Assembly: GCF_002407245.1 (NCBI RefSeq)
Contig: NZ_CP010684.1
Coordinates: forward strand, 23,500-87,499
Direction of reading: 5' to 3'
DNA length: 64,000 bases
DNA from: Phaeobacter piscinae
Lineage (GTDB): Bacteria; Pseudomonadota; Alphaproteobacteria; Rhodobacterales; Rhodobacteraceae
In this document: piece after piece, positions 53,873 through 64,000 of the stretch
Layout of the letters: each line of letters starts with the position of its first letter
How positions within the stretch are numbered: the stretch's first letter is position 1
Made by a program: the position numbers and the translations under genes
The notes under the pieces: generated by a model
Database searches by the model: none
Seen by the model: only the letters and a program-made list of their open reading frames with translations
What the model was told of the DNA's origin: nothing

Positions 53873-55290
53873 CCCACGCTCCGCAGGGTGTCAACCGGGG
53901 CCAGCGCAGAGCGGGTGGCGATCCGGGCCTGATGATGAATCACATCAATATTGTTGACCATGTAAAACGTTCCGCAGGTCAGCTGACCCAGCGCAAACAA
54001 TCCCGGCGAAGGGCGTCCGTCACGGGTGGTGACCCGGCAATCCTCAATCTGAACCTTGATACCGCCGGTTGCATCCCGTTCGGCGAACCCCTGATCCAAC
54101 AGGCTGCGGATCAGCGGGTTGGCCTCATCCAGCCCCCGTTGCAGACCCGTCGCATTGACCACAGCGTCCACCTCAACAGTGCCATCGGCAAACTCCATGT
54201 GATAACATCCCTTACAGAAGGTGACATCGCGCAGACCACTGCGATGGCTCAGCGCACCGCTGGCTTGCAAGCCCGCAATGCGATCCGCATTGGTGCGCGA
54301 AATCGGCACCCGCATATTCGACCAGAGCCGATGGAAGTGGCGCAGAAACGCTGACTTTGCACGGTCGCTCAGACTGGCCCAAAGCTGCGGGATCAGCATA
54401 TTCGTTTCGGCCAGGACGCTCGACACCAGATCATTGTCGGCGCTGTCGACCCCGCGCAGCAGATCGGCAAAACTAACATCCACCCCCTGATGCTGCATCT
54501 CAGCTTCAAAGACTTCCATCACCGCCGAAAGTGAAACGCGCCCGCCGTCTGAGCCCTCCCGCAAGGCCGCCAGCCCCTCTGTAGTCAGATGGCCCAGCGT
54601 CACCGGACGGTAGGCAGTGACCGCTTTGGGCAGCCCGGCCCGGCGCGACGTTATCAGCATCTTGCGGCCGTCCACACCAAGCGCCACGTCGTAGGCGGTC
54701 AGACGGCAGCCCAATATGCCCACCCGCAACTGCTGCAGCGCCTGGAGCCGCGCCGCAGGGTAGGGCGAACGAAAGTAACCGGGGGTGCCGCTGAGCCCAT
54801 AGGGGTCCGCTTCAAGATTGGTGCCAAGGCACAGATACACCATGTCATAATCGGACCCGCTGCCGTTCCAGGACAGCTGATAGAGCGCATCCGGGCGGCG
54901 GCTGGGGGCAATCGCCTCCACTTCGGTTCCGATGATGCGGATCCGCCCACCGGCACCGCGCACCATCCCGCACAGCTCGTCGAACCGGCTTTGCAGGAAC
55001 CGTCCGAACATCGCCCGCTGCAGGAACCCATCCTCATCCGCCGCTGCCTCCCGGGCACCGGTCTGCACAAGCCAATCACGAAAATCATTGCGGCGCGACA
55101 GATACATCAGTTTCAGAGGCCGGTTGAGAAGATTGGTCTCGGCATCCTCCTGATAGGCCACACCGGGCCCGAAACTGCGGCTCTTGTCGAACACATCCAG
55201 TGATAGCACCGACAGGTCGGGCAGCGTGGCAACCAGATTTTCCAGCACCGAGACACCGGCATAACCCGCGCCTAGCACGGCGATTTTCAT
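53869..55290 (-). CDS. FAD/NAD(P)-binding oxidoreductase (PF13454-like)
   Basis: A 473-residue flavoprotein. The FAD fold 'KIAVLGAGYAGVSVLENLVA' opens the protein. Then come 'SFGPGVAYQEDAETNLLNRP' near 50 and a middle 'VGILGCRLTAYDVALGVDGR' (second dinucleotide fold, near 185) with the ending 'VDAVVNATGLQRGL' near 370. This layout fits the FAD-NAD(P)-binding family related to N-hydroxylating monooxygenases, but no specific reaction is evident. ATG 55290, with AAGG eight bases before it, is preferred. It probably oxidises a pathway intermediate, perhaps an amine nitrogen. Confidence 0.82.
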   Translation of the reverse strand: MKIAVLGAGYAGVSVLENLVATLPDLSVLSLDVFDKSRSFGPGVAYQEDAETNLLNRPLKLMYLSRRNDFRDWLVQTGAREAAADEDGFLQRAMFGRFLQSRFDELCGMVRGAGGRIRIIGTEVEAIAPSRRPDALYQLSWNGSGSDYDMVYLCLGTNLEADPYGLSGTPGYFRSPYPAARLQALQQLRVGILGCRLTAYDVALGVDGRKMLITSRRAGLPKAVTAYRPVTLGHLTTEGLAALREGSDGGRVSLSAVMEVFEAEMQHQGVDVSFADLLRGVDSADNDLVSSVLAETNMLIPQLWASLSDRAKSAFLRHFHRLWSNMRVPISRTNADRIAGLQASGALSHRSGLRDVTFCKGCYHMEFADGTVEVDAVVNATGLQRGLDEANPLIRSLLDQGFAERDATGGIKVQIEDCRVTTRDGRPSPGLFALGQLTCGTFYMVNNIDVIHHQARIATRSALAPVDTLRSVG

Positions 55291-55336
55291 AAGGGACATC
55301 CTTTTTTGGGCTTCGTGGATGGGGCGGGTGGGCTGA

Positions 55337-56581
55337 TCAGGCTGCCGCAGCAGTCTGCCACTGGCAGGCACTGTGAAACCAATCCTCCAACTGCCGCAGA
55401 CGCGCGCGCAACTCGGCCTCATCCCGGCCTTCGACGATGGCATTCAGAATTTCAGCATTGGTGAAGGCCATCTGACCATAATGTCGCCCGACGACGCCGC
55501 TCATCCGATAGGCCCGCACAAAGTCAAACGGACAATTTTCCGGCACAGTTTGCAGCACACCTTCTCGTGGCGGCACGCAAAGCTGACCAACCAGCCGCTC
55601 CGGCTCCGCCATCATCTGTGGCCTCAGTGTCCGTTGAAAACTGGGATCCCTCATCGCCTTGAGGTAGGTCATGCGCGGATCGATACCCCAGGCCTCGGTC
55701 ATTTCCTGATTGAAGAACACACCGCCCAGTCGCGAGGCGATCTCCCCCAAAATAATCCGCCCCTCTGGCCTGACGAACACCTCCAGGTGAAACAACAGCG
55801 TTGGCGGCGAGGGCATCACTTCTTCGATCAGGCGACGGGAATAGGCGACCAGCCGGTCGCGCAGTGGTGTTGTCGCCTCCAGCATATGCAGGTCATGTGA
55901 CCGCCCACCAAGGAAATCCAGCGCCGAAGTCATGACTCGAACCGGCGAGACCATGATCGGCTGCCCGGCCACATAAAGCCCGTTGACGATATAGTGGTCC
56001 CCCGCAACAAAGCATTCGATCATCGTGTTGTAGAAGGTGGAACTGGATTGCGTCGCCAGCCAGTCCGCCAGAGCCGCATCATCCCGGATCACGCAGACAC
56101 CGTTGGAGCCGCGCCCGTCCCGGGGCTTCAGGACAACCGGATAACCCAGCCTGTCGACAAAGTGACGGATGTCCAGCGCACTGCGAACCACCGCCATTTC
56201 GCTGACTGGCAGACCTGCGTCCCGCGCCCGGATCTTCATTGCATGTTTGTCACGGAACAACTCTAGCTGCGCCGCAGCATTCTCGGACACTCCAAGGTAG
56301 TCATTCACCCGCGCCGCCCGCAGTACGTCGATCTCAGCGAGCGCGACACACAGCGGGTCCGACAGCGATCGCGCAATATCAATCGCCGCCAGTTCAACCT
56401 CTGGACTATCGTTGAAATTTTGAAAGAAGCGGATATCCAGCCCATCCTGGGCGCTGCGCGTCAATGCCTCTTTGGCGCTGGCACAGGTTAATATCACACT
56501 CTGCGGGCCGATAGCGTCAACCCAATCCGTAACTCCATGTTGTAGAAGGATTTTTGGCGGTAAAAATAGAATAATATTCAT
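55337..56581 (-). CDS. ATP-grasp ligase 2
   Basis: A 414-residue ATP-grasp protein, clearly different from the first. The pre-grasp domain spans about 1-105; ATP-binding motifs are 'YPVVLKPRDGRGSNGVCVIR' near 150-170, a hydrophobic 'MIECFVAGDHYIVNGLYVAG' near 190 and Mg ligands in 'RIILGEIASRLGGVFFN' near 275. It is the first gene of the seven-gene operon. Two separate ATP-grasp ligases suggest two successive amide-bond steps, or ligation followed by amidation. The ribosome site (AAAGG, about 11 bases off) is weak. Confidence 0.88.
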   Translation of the reverse strand: MNIILFLPPKILLQHGVTDWVDAIGPQSVILTCASAKEALTRSAQDGLDIRFFQNFNDSPEVELAAIDIARSLSDPLCVALAEIDVLRAARVNDYLGVSENAAAQLELFRDKHAMKIRARDAGLPVSEMAVVRSALDIRHFVDRLGYPVVLKPRDGRGSNGVCVIRDDAALADWLATQSSSTFYNTMIECFVAGDHYIVNGLYVAGQPIMVSPVRVMTSALDFLGGRSHDLHMLEATTPLRDRLVAYSRRLIEEVMPSPPTLLFHLEVFVRPEGRIILGEIASRLGGVFFNQEMTEAWGIDPRMTYLKAMRDPSFQRTLRPQMMAEPERLVGQLCVPPREGVLQTVPENCPFDFVRAYRMSGVVGRHYGQMAFTNAEILNAIVEGRDEAELRARLRQLEDWFHSACQWQTAAAA

Positions 56582-56740
56582 GGCAGGACGGAGCCTTTGG
56601 TAATGATTCAATAGGCTTTGATGGAAAGTTTCGTTCGCCTATTACGTGTTTTTACGCAACTTACAGGATGTTTATTATCCGTCAAGCGGCAGTTTTGTGA
56701 AACTTACACAACGTAAAGGTGAGCGTTTTCCGCCACCACG

Positions 56741-56935
56741 TCAGGCGGATTTCCCTTTTTCTGGGGCGTTCTTGCGCGGCCAATAAAGCCCGCATCCCAT
56801 TGCATACAGCGACAAGGTGACCAGATGCCGCAACTGCACAACCACCTCGACAACCCCATAAAGAGGGTCTTCAAAGCATGATGGCCGCAGCGGTTTTCCG
56901 CCACGGCCATCGATATCTTTGAGCGACAGAGTCAC
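56741..56935 (-). CDS. Small hypothetical ORF between hmp and ATP-grasp 2
   Basis: A 64-residue frame from a GTG at 56935, 32 bases after hmp on the same strand. It has a mildly hydrophobic centre ('VVEVVVQLRHLVTLSLYAMG') and a basic tail. No ribosome site is clear and no family is recognised. The rest of the gap (56582-56740) holds AT-rich promoter-like DNA for the seven-gene operon, with a small dyad TTAC-N5-GTAA at 56704-56716. Confidence 0.35.
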   Translation of the reverse strand: MTLSLKDIDGRGGKPLRPSCFEDPLYGVVEVVVQLRHLVTLSLYAMGCGLYWPRKNAPEKGKSA

Positions 56936-56967
56936 CCAAAATGATTCACCCGTGATTCTGGCAACCC

Positions 56968-58158
56968 TCAGGCAACGCCCAGATCCTCCGCCGGACCGAA
57001 AAACTCGAAATGGATCCGATCCATATCGACATTCGCCGCCCGCAGCCCTGCGATGGCCATCGCCATGAACCCTTTGGGGCCGCAGATGTAGTAATCGGAC
57101 ATTGCCGTATTGGTATTAGCCGCCAGCCAATCCGGGGTGATCCGCCCCTCGACATCATAGCGCGCCGCTGCACGGTCCGCGTCACTCGGCGTTTCAAGGA
57201 AGATCACACTGCGCTTGGCCAAGGATTTGCTGAGCCCCTCCATCGCCAGATTGTCACCATCCACCGCCGCATGCAGGTAGGTGGCGCTGCGATCATTGGC
57301 CGCCAGTGTTTCCAGCATGGCGACCATCGGCGTCAGCCCGACACCGGCAGACAGCAACACCACTTCGCCCTCTGGTCGGTCCTTCAGCACAAAATCCCCC
57401 GCCGGGGCGGCCACCCGCAGCACGGTGCCCTCGGTCGCCACCTCATGCAGCCAGCCACTGATCACACCACCCGGCTCTCGCTTGACGGAGATCCGGTAGT
57501 ATTCGCCATTGGGCGCACAGGAGATCGAATAGTTGCGCCGCGCCTTGCCAGTGTCCGGGTGATCAAAATCAAAGGCCAGATATTGTCCCGGTTGATGCCG
57601 CAGAACCGGCCCGCCATCCACCGGGCGCAACACGAAAGATTTGACCGAGGCGCTTTCGCGTACAATCCCGGTGATCGCAAATTCGCGCCAGCCCTCCCAA
57701 CCGCCTTCGGCATTGGCGATATCATCATACATCTTGCGCTCTGCCTCGATCAGCAGGTTTGCCAGGAACCAATAGGCCTCGCCCCAAGCCTCCAGCACCT
57801 CCGAGCTTGCGGCCTGCCCCAGTACCGCCTTGATCGCACCCAGCAGTGCGGTGGCCACATGGGTGTAGTGTTCAGGCTTGATCTGCAGGCTGACATGTTT
57901 GTTGACAATCCGCTCCACCACGCTGCTCAGCGCGCCCAGATTGTCGATATTGCGGGCATAGCCAAGGATCGCGTTGGCCAGCGCCGCATGCTGGCTGGAG
58001 TCACCCTGCTGGTGCGACTGGTTGAACAGCGCCCGGATGTCCTCATCCGCCATCAGGCGGGTATACATCTCCGCCACGATGGCGCCGCCGTGGGCCTCCA
58101 GTGCGGGAACGGTTGCGGTCACAATCGCCTTGCTCTGCTCTGACAGGGGCTGTGCCAT
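56968..58158 (-). CDS. hmp: Flavohemoglobin, nitric oxide dioxygenase
   Basis: A 396-residue flavohemoprotein that converts NO to nitrate with NAD(P)H and oxygen. The globin domain (1-140) has the proximal His in 'LQIKPEHYTHVATALLGAIK' near 85. The FAD domain (150-255) has 'GKARRNYSISCAPNGEYYRI' and the NAD domain (260-396) has 'VLLSAGVGLTPMVAMLETLA' and 'YYICGPKGFMAMAI'. I chose ATG 58158, with AAGGAT upstream; seven further codons are open. It is divergent from nsrR across two operator-like repeats. The C-terminal '...IHFEFFGPAEDLGVA' is normal. Confidence 0.96.
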   Translation of the reverse strand: MAQPLSEQSKAIVTATVPALEAHGGAIVAEMYTRLMADEDIRALFNQSHQQGDSSQHAALANAILGYARNIDNLGALSSVVERIVNKHVSLQIKPEHYTHVATALLGAIKAVLGQAASSEVLEAWGEAYWFLANLLIEAERKMYDDIANAEGGWEGWREFAITGIVRESASVKSFVLRPVDGGPVLRHQPGQYLAFDFDHPDTGKARRNYSISCAPNGEYYRISVKREPGGVISGWLHEVATEGTVLRVAAPAGDFVLKDRPEGEVVLLSAGVGLTPMVAMLETLAANDRSATYLHAAVDGDNLAMEGLSKSLAKRSVIFLETPSDADRAAARYDVEGRITPDWLAANTNTAMSDYYICGPKGFMAMAIAGLRAANVDMDRIHFEFFGPAEDLGVA

Positions 58159-58212
58159 TGGTCTGATCCTTCTCTGCATTTGCCAAATCCGGGACGTCCG
58201 GGCGGCTTTAAA

Positions 58213-58233
58213 ACATTCATCTCAAGTGAATGT
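58213..58233. promoter_or_regulatory. NsrR-type operator, proximal to hmp
   Basis: ACATTCA (58213-58219) and TGAATGT (58227-58233) are a perfect seven-base inverted repeat with a seven-base centre, close to the known NsrR pattern ('AAGATGCAT...ATGCATCTT' type, with ATTCA/TGAAT core). A related repeat lies 38 bases downstream. Confidence 0.7.
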
Positions 58234-58250
58234 ATATTTGTGCTATACAA

Positions 58251-58271
58251 ACATTCAACCAGAATGAATAT
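58251..58271. promoter_or_regulatory. NsrR-type operator, proximal to nsrR
   Basis: ACATTCA (58251-58257) and TGAATAT (58265-58271) repeat the first operator with one mismatch and the same seven-base spacing. With the first site it would let NsrR control both hmp and its own gene. Confidence 0.65.
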
Positions 58272-58306
58272 TAAACCCCCGCAGACCCCGCCATCCGGAG
58301 CCAGAG

Positions 58307-58756
58307 ATGAAGCTCAATCTGAAAACAGACTATGCCCTCAGACTCCTTATTTTATTGGCTACACGGCCCGATCAGCAGTTTGAAATTGAGACATTGAGCC
58401 GCATGCACCAGCTGCCTGCCAGCTCGGTCATGAAGATCATCAGCGAGCTGGTCCGTCACGGCTATGTCCATAGCATTCGCGGCCGCTCCGGCGGGGTCCA
58501 AATCGGTCGGAAGCCGTCGGAGATTCGCATCGGGGACGTTGTTCAAGCCATGAACGAACCGATGGAGATCGTCGATTGCAGCAGATGCCTTCTGGTCGGA
58601 AACTGCCGTCTGAAAGGTGTCTTATGCGAGGCGGCGCAAGCGTTTACCGATGTGTTGATGGCCTATCATCTCAGTGACCTGATCGCCGCCCCTGCCCCGG
58701 TACTGACCCCGCTATTGGACGGTGGTGACGGCGCCGATCCAACGCCTCAGGTGTAA
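58307..58756 (+). CDS. nsrR: Rrf2 family nitric-oxide-sensing repressor NsrR
   Basis: A 149-residue Rrf2 protein. The winged helix at 1-75 has 'LKTDYALRLLILLATRPDQQ' and 'HQLPASSVMKIISELVRHGY'. Cysteines at about 91, 94, 100 and 107 ('DCSRCLLVGNCRLKGVLCEA') can supply the three ligands of an NO-sensitive iron-sulfur cluster. Divergence from hmp and the two ATTCA/TGAAT repeats make NsrR the best call among Rrf2 types (IscR, RirA). When NO damages the cluster, repression of hmp would be relieved. Confidence 0.9.
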   Translation: MKLNLKTDYALRLLILLATRPDQQFEIETLSRMHQLPASSVMKIISELVRHGYVHSIRGRSGGVQIGRKPSEIRIGDVVQAMNEPMEIVDCSRCLLVGNCRLKGVLCEAAQAFTDVLMAYHLSDLIAAPAPVLTPLLDGGDGADPTPQV

Positions 58757-58912
58757 CGAGGTGTACAGGGAGAGGCAGCGCGGGTTGCCTGTCATCAGAT
58801 TGCACCTCGCGGTGTCACCGCCAGACCGGGCTGCCCATGCCGGGCCGCTCACCTAAGGGTTACGCGTCAGGGTCTCAGTTTATTATCGGCGCCGGTGCTT
58901 TTTCTCCCGGAA

Positions 58913-58950
58913 CAAAAAACCCCGCCCGGCATCAACTGCCGGACGGGGTT
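58913..58950 (-). terminator. Terminator after katG
   Basis: AACCCCGCCCGGC (58918-58930) pairs with GCCGGACGGGGTT (58938-58950), 13 bases with one G-T pair, loop of seven. On the minus strand the stem is followed by TTTTTT. It is a strong intrinsic terminator just after the katG stop. Confidence 0.9.
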
Positions 58951-58968
58951 GCGTTGTGTCTGCGTCGA

Positions 58969-61254
<2,286 letters not shown>

Positions 61255-61268
61255 TCAGGATTTCTTAT

Positions 61269-61283
61269 ATAGAAAATAGCTAT
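61269..61283. promoter_or_regulatory. OxyR-like half-site in the katG/oxyR intergenic region
   Basis: ATAG-N7-CTAT (61269-61283), the core dyad of OxyR binding sites. The expected second dyad toward katG is weak ('ATCC...TCAT'), though TTATC-N6-GATAA at about 61238-61253 lies there. The gap 61138-61397 is otherwise unremarkable. Confidence 0.5.
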
Positions 61284-61397
61284 CACAGGTCTCGTCCTCC
61301 GCTGCGGATCATTCTGACACATGCCACCTCAGCCGGGGTGGAACCCTACATGGGCACCGCTTGCCCGCCCCCGTAAAAACGGATTAAAAACCGCCCC

Positions 61398-62333
61398 ATG
61401 ATAGACGCACCCTATAACACCAGCCTCACATTACGGCAGCTGCGCTTCCTTGTGGCCGTTGCGGATGAGCTGAATTTCTCCCGCGCAGCAGAGAGATGCT
61501 ATGTCAGCCAGCCCACCCTCAGCGTCGGCCTGCGGGAGCTGGAGGAGCGACTGGGCGTCACCCTGGCAGAGCGCACCAAACGCTCGGTCATCCTGACGCC
61601 GGTTGGCGCCCAGATCGCCGAACGCGCCCGCAAGCTGCTGCAGGACAGCCGCGAGATTGAGGAACTGGCCGCCGCCCAGGCCAGCCCGGAGGGCGGCACC
61701 CTGCGCATGGGGGCCATCCCCACAATCGGCCCCTTCCTGATCCCGCGCGCCATGCCTGCGCTGAAATCCAGCTTTCCCGATCTGCAACTCTATCTGCGCG
61801 AGGAAATGACCGGCCAGCTGCTGGAGGGGGTCCAAAGCGGGCGGCTGGATCTGGCGATCTATGCCGAACCCTATGCGCCCGCCGGGCTGGACACGCTGCA
61901 TCTGTTTGACGATGGCTACCATCTGGCGGCCCCGCCAACCGATCCCACACCACCACAGATCCCCGGCGCCACCATTTGCGGCGCGGATCTGGACGGGCGC
62001 CAGCTGATGCTGCTGGAGCAGGGGCATTGCCTGCACCGCCACGCACTCAGCGCCTTTCCCGAACGGGATATTCAACAGGATGAGAGCTTTGCCGCCACCT
62101 CGCTCTCTACCCTGATTTCGATGGTGAGCGAGGGGCTGGGGATCACCCTCCTGCCCGATCTGGCCATTGATGCCGGGGTGGCAGCAGGTCAGGACGTGGT
62201 GATGACGCCGCTAGCCGATGCCTGCCCGCGCCGGGTCACCCTGGCCTGGCGGCCGACCAGCGTGCGCGCCGATCTGTTCCGCAAAATCGGGGCGGTTCTG
62301 CGCACCGCCCGCGGATCGCTCGTGGCCCCTTAG
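61398..62333 (+). CDS. oxyR: OxyR-like hydrogen peroxide regulator, LysR family
   Basis: A 311-residue LysR protein: helix-turn-helix 'RQLRFLVAVADELNFSRAAE' with 'CYVSQPTLSVGLRELEERLG', and an OxyR-type sensor domain. The peroxidatic cysteine is kept in 'MLLEQGHCLHRHALSAFP' near residue 210, followed by 'FAATSLSTLISMVSEGLGIT' as in OxyR. The resolving cysteine, expected nine residues later, is a Phe ('ALSAF'). Another Cys near residue 195 ('ATICGADL') and one near 275 could form a different disulfide. It is divergent from katG, the classic target. Confidence 0.9.
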   Translation: MIDAPYNTSLTLRQLRFLVAVADELNFSRAAERCYVSQPTLSVGLRELEERLGVTLAERTKRSVILTPVGAQIAERARKLLQDSREIEELAAAQASPEGGTLRMGAIPTIGPFLIPRAMPALKSSFPDLQLYLREEMTGQLLEGVQSGRLDLAIYAEPYAPAGLDTLHLFDDGYHLAAPPTDPTPPQIPGATICGADLDGRQLMLLEQGHCLHRHALSAFPERDIQQDESFAATSLSTLISMVSEGLGITLLPDLAIDAGVAAGQDVVMTPLADACPRRVTLAWRPTSVRADLFRKIGAVLRTARGSLVAP

Positions 62334-62464
62334 AAACCGGGGTATTCCGTCGCAGCCTGCGCGCCGGATCTTACCCCCGCCGGGCAAAGCCGCTAGCCTG
62401 CGCCCGACAGCCACAGCAGCCAATCCCCTGCCCCGCCAACACCCGAGCAACACCCGGTGATCTC

Positions 62465-63928
62465 ATGACCTCAGCCCGTCGTTCCCCGCGCTTCAACCGT
62501 CGCCGCGCCCTGCAACTGGGCACCGCCGCCGGGGTGCTGGCCCCGCTTGGCCTCGCTGGGGCGCAGATCACCGCCTCGGCCCAGGCAAAAGCGCACGCCA
62601 GCACCAACCCCACGACCGCCCCCCTGCCCCTACATATCCAGCAGGCCCGCTACACCATTGCCGACGCCCCGACGGAGGGGCTGATCTCCACCCGCCCTGA
62701 TGGCCCGCCGCCGGTCCTTCGCCTCAAACAAGGCCAGCCCTTTGCCGCGCGGGTCACCAATACGCTGCCCGATTACACGGCGATGCACTGGCATGGCATC
62801 CGGCTGGACAATGCCATGGACGGGGTGCCTTATCTGACCCAGTTTCCCATCGGCCCGGGAGAGAGCTTTGACTATCACTTCACCCCGATGGACGCGGGCA
62901 CATATTGGTATCATCCGCACTGCATGACCATGGATCAGATGGCCATGGGACTGACCGGCGTGCTGGTGGTGGAAGAGGCGGAAGACCCCGGATTTGACGC
63001 CGATGTCGCCCTGAACCTGCGGGATTTCCGCCTGCGCCCCAATGGCGACTGGCTGAAACTCTGGACCGCGCGGGGGGCGGCGCGCTCCGGCACCTTTGGC
63101 ACCGTGATCACCGCCAATTGGGACAGTGACCCGATCTATGAGGCGCCCACCGGCGGGTTAGTGCGACTACGGCTTGCGGCCACAGATACCGCGCGGATTT
63201 ACAAACCCTATGTGACAGGCGCCAACGGTCAGGTGATCGCCGCTGATGGTCACCCGCTGCGCGAGGTCATTGACTGGCCCACCGATCAGGCCCCTGCCCT
63301 GCTGTCACCCGGCCAACGCCTGGATATCGCGCTGCAGATGCCCCGCATTGAGGGCGCCTATGTCGACGTCATGACCGCCTTTCCCGGCGGGCCGCGACGG
63401 CTCGCCCGGATCCGCGCCACCGGGACAAACCTTGGTCGCGATCTGGCTGAGCTGCCCCCCCTGCCCGCCAATGATGTGCCGGAACCCGATCTGGCCAATG
63501 CACGGGTTGAGGATCTGATCTTTGGCTGGACGCCCGAAGGCGGCGCACCGCAAAACGGCTACTGCGGTTCGCTGGGCTATACGTTCTGGTCGATCAACCG
63601 CAAACCCTGGCCCGGCGATGCCGCCGATCCGGAGACCCCCGGTGCCGGCCCGCTGGCGGTGTTCAATCGCGGCGAAAGCGTCATTTTGCGACTGCGCAAT
63701 GAAAGCCCGAACGCCCATCCGATCCATCTGCATGGTCTGGTGTTCCGCCCGCTGCGCTCCAACAAGCGGACGCTGCCGTCGAACTGGACCGATACCGCGC
63801 TGCTGCTGAAGGACGAAATCATTGAGGTCGCGCTGGTCGCCGACAATCCCGGCGACTGGGCGTTCCATTGCCATGTGATCGAACATCAGAAAACCGGGCT
63901 GGCGGGCTATATCCGGGTGCTGGCCTGA
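62465..63928 (+). CDS. Multicopper oxidase, Tat-exported
   Basis: A 487-residue three-domain cupredoxin oxidase. The N-terminus 'RRSPRFNRRRALQLGTAAGV' with a hydrophobic core and 'ASAQAKA' is a Tat signal. Copper ligands are in 'MHWHGIRLDNAMDGVP' near 107, 'WYHPHCM' near 153, 'HPIHLHGLVFRPL' near 420 and 'WAFHCHVIEHQKTGL' near 465; the last includes the type-1 Cys and ligands of the trinuclear site. No methionine-rich CueO insert is seen. It could oxidise Cu(I), Mn or phenolic compounds. It follows oxyR by about 130 bases on the same strand. Confidence 0.93.
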   Translation: MTSARRSPRFNRRRALQLGTAAGVLAPLGLAGAQITASAQAKAHASTNPTTAPLPLHIQQARYTIADAPTEGLISTRPDGPPPVLRLKQGQPFAARVTNTLPDYTAMHWHGIRLDNAMDGVPYLTQFPIGPGESFDYHFTPMDAGTYWYHPHCMTMDQMAMGLTGVLVVEEAEDPGFDADVALNLRDFRLRPNGDWLKLWTARGAARSGTFGTVITANWDSDPIYEAPTGGLVRLRLAATDTARIYKPYVTGANGQVIAADGHPLREVIDWPTDQAPALLSPGQRLDIALQMPRIEGAYVDVMTAFPGGPRRLARIRATGTNLGRDLAELPPLPANDVPEPDLANARVEDLIFGWTPEGGAPQNGYCGSLGYTFWSINRKPWPGDAADPETPGAGPLAVFNRGESVILRLRNESPNAHPIHLHGLVFRPLRSNKRTLPSNWTDTALLLKDEIIEVALVADNPGDWAFHCHVIEHQKTGLAGYIRVLA

Positions 63929-63937
63929 TTGGCCCTG

Positions 63938-64000
63938 TCAGCCGTCCTCCAGATAGGGGGACAGCAGCGGCTGCAGGTCGAAGCACCCACGACAGCCGGT
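63938..64000 (-). CDS. C-terminal end of an unidentified minus-strand gene
   Basis: The minus strand is open from the window edge to TGA at 63938-63940 and reads 'TGCRGCFDLQPLLSPYLEDG'. The CXXC and plausible composition suggest a real gene, but only 20 residues are visible. It converges on the multicopper oxidase gene. Confidence 0.4.
   Translation of the reverse strand, partial: TGCRGCFDLQPLLSPYLEDG

Overview
The window is GC-rich, densely coded DNA from an alphaproteobacterium. It is most likely a marine Rhodobacterales (Roseobacter-group) chromosome or chromid. This rests on codon use, on gene families typical of that group (glycine cleavage locus with lpd and lipA, UgpC-type sugar ABC transporters, OxyR/KatG, NsrR/Hmp), and on general appearance; I ran no database search.

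Layout: 1-3200 is the 3' part of a ferric-siderophore ABC transporter (binding protein, two permeases, ATPase), followed by a DadA/PuuB-like FAD oxidoreductase, a frameshifted GlcG/HbpS-like pseudogene and a GlxA-type AraC regulator. 6200-15430 is a glycine-oxidation locus: lpd, lipA, an AGCS symporter, gcvT, gcvH and gcvP all on the minus strand, with a divergent XRE-cupin regulator. 15500-20550 is dabA-dabB (inorganic carbon uptake) with a divergent LysR gene. 20580-29030 and 36350-38650 form a carbohydrate locus: a complete ABC importer, two TIM-barrel isomerases, two Gfo/Idh/MocA dehydrogenases, a LacI regulator with a palindromic operator, and an aldehyde dehydrogenase.

The second Gfo/Idh/MocA gene is cut in two by a 6925-bp Tn3-family transposon (29419-36343). 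It has perfect 38-bp terminal inverted repeats and a 5-bp target duplication (CAACC); removing it restores the reading frame exactly. Besides tnpA and tnpR it carries an ECF sigma factor, its RskA-like anti-sigma factor, two tandem secreted fasciclin-domain proteins and a Tat-type MsrB. This is a mobile stress regulon arranged much like the mycobacterial SigK-RskA-MPT70/MPT83 system.

38700-46900 is a decayed mobile island: remnants of an older Tn3-type element (serine recombinase, tnpA), a GlxA regulator, a DUF1272 protein, an AraC fragment, a frameshifted DMT transporter, an alpha/beta hydrolase, a truncated nitrilase, and a broken IS91-family element with an internally deleted tyrosine recombinase.

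47000-56600 holds an MFS transporter and a tightly packed seven-gene minus-strand operon: ATP-grasp ligase, FAD/NAD(P)-binding oxidoreductase, AbrB-like membrane protein, second ATP-grasp ligase, 4-hydroxy-2-oxovalerate-type aldolase, acylating acetaldehyde dehydrogenase and aminotransferase. I do not recognise it as a described pathway; it could make a small modified amino acid or dipeptide. 56960-62330 is a nitrosative/oxidative stress block: hmp and nsrR sharing two operator-like inverted repeats, then katG and oxyR. The window ends with a Tat-exported multicopper oxidase and the tail of a minus-strand gene.
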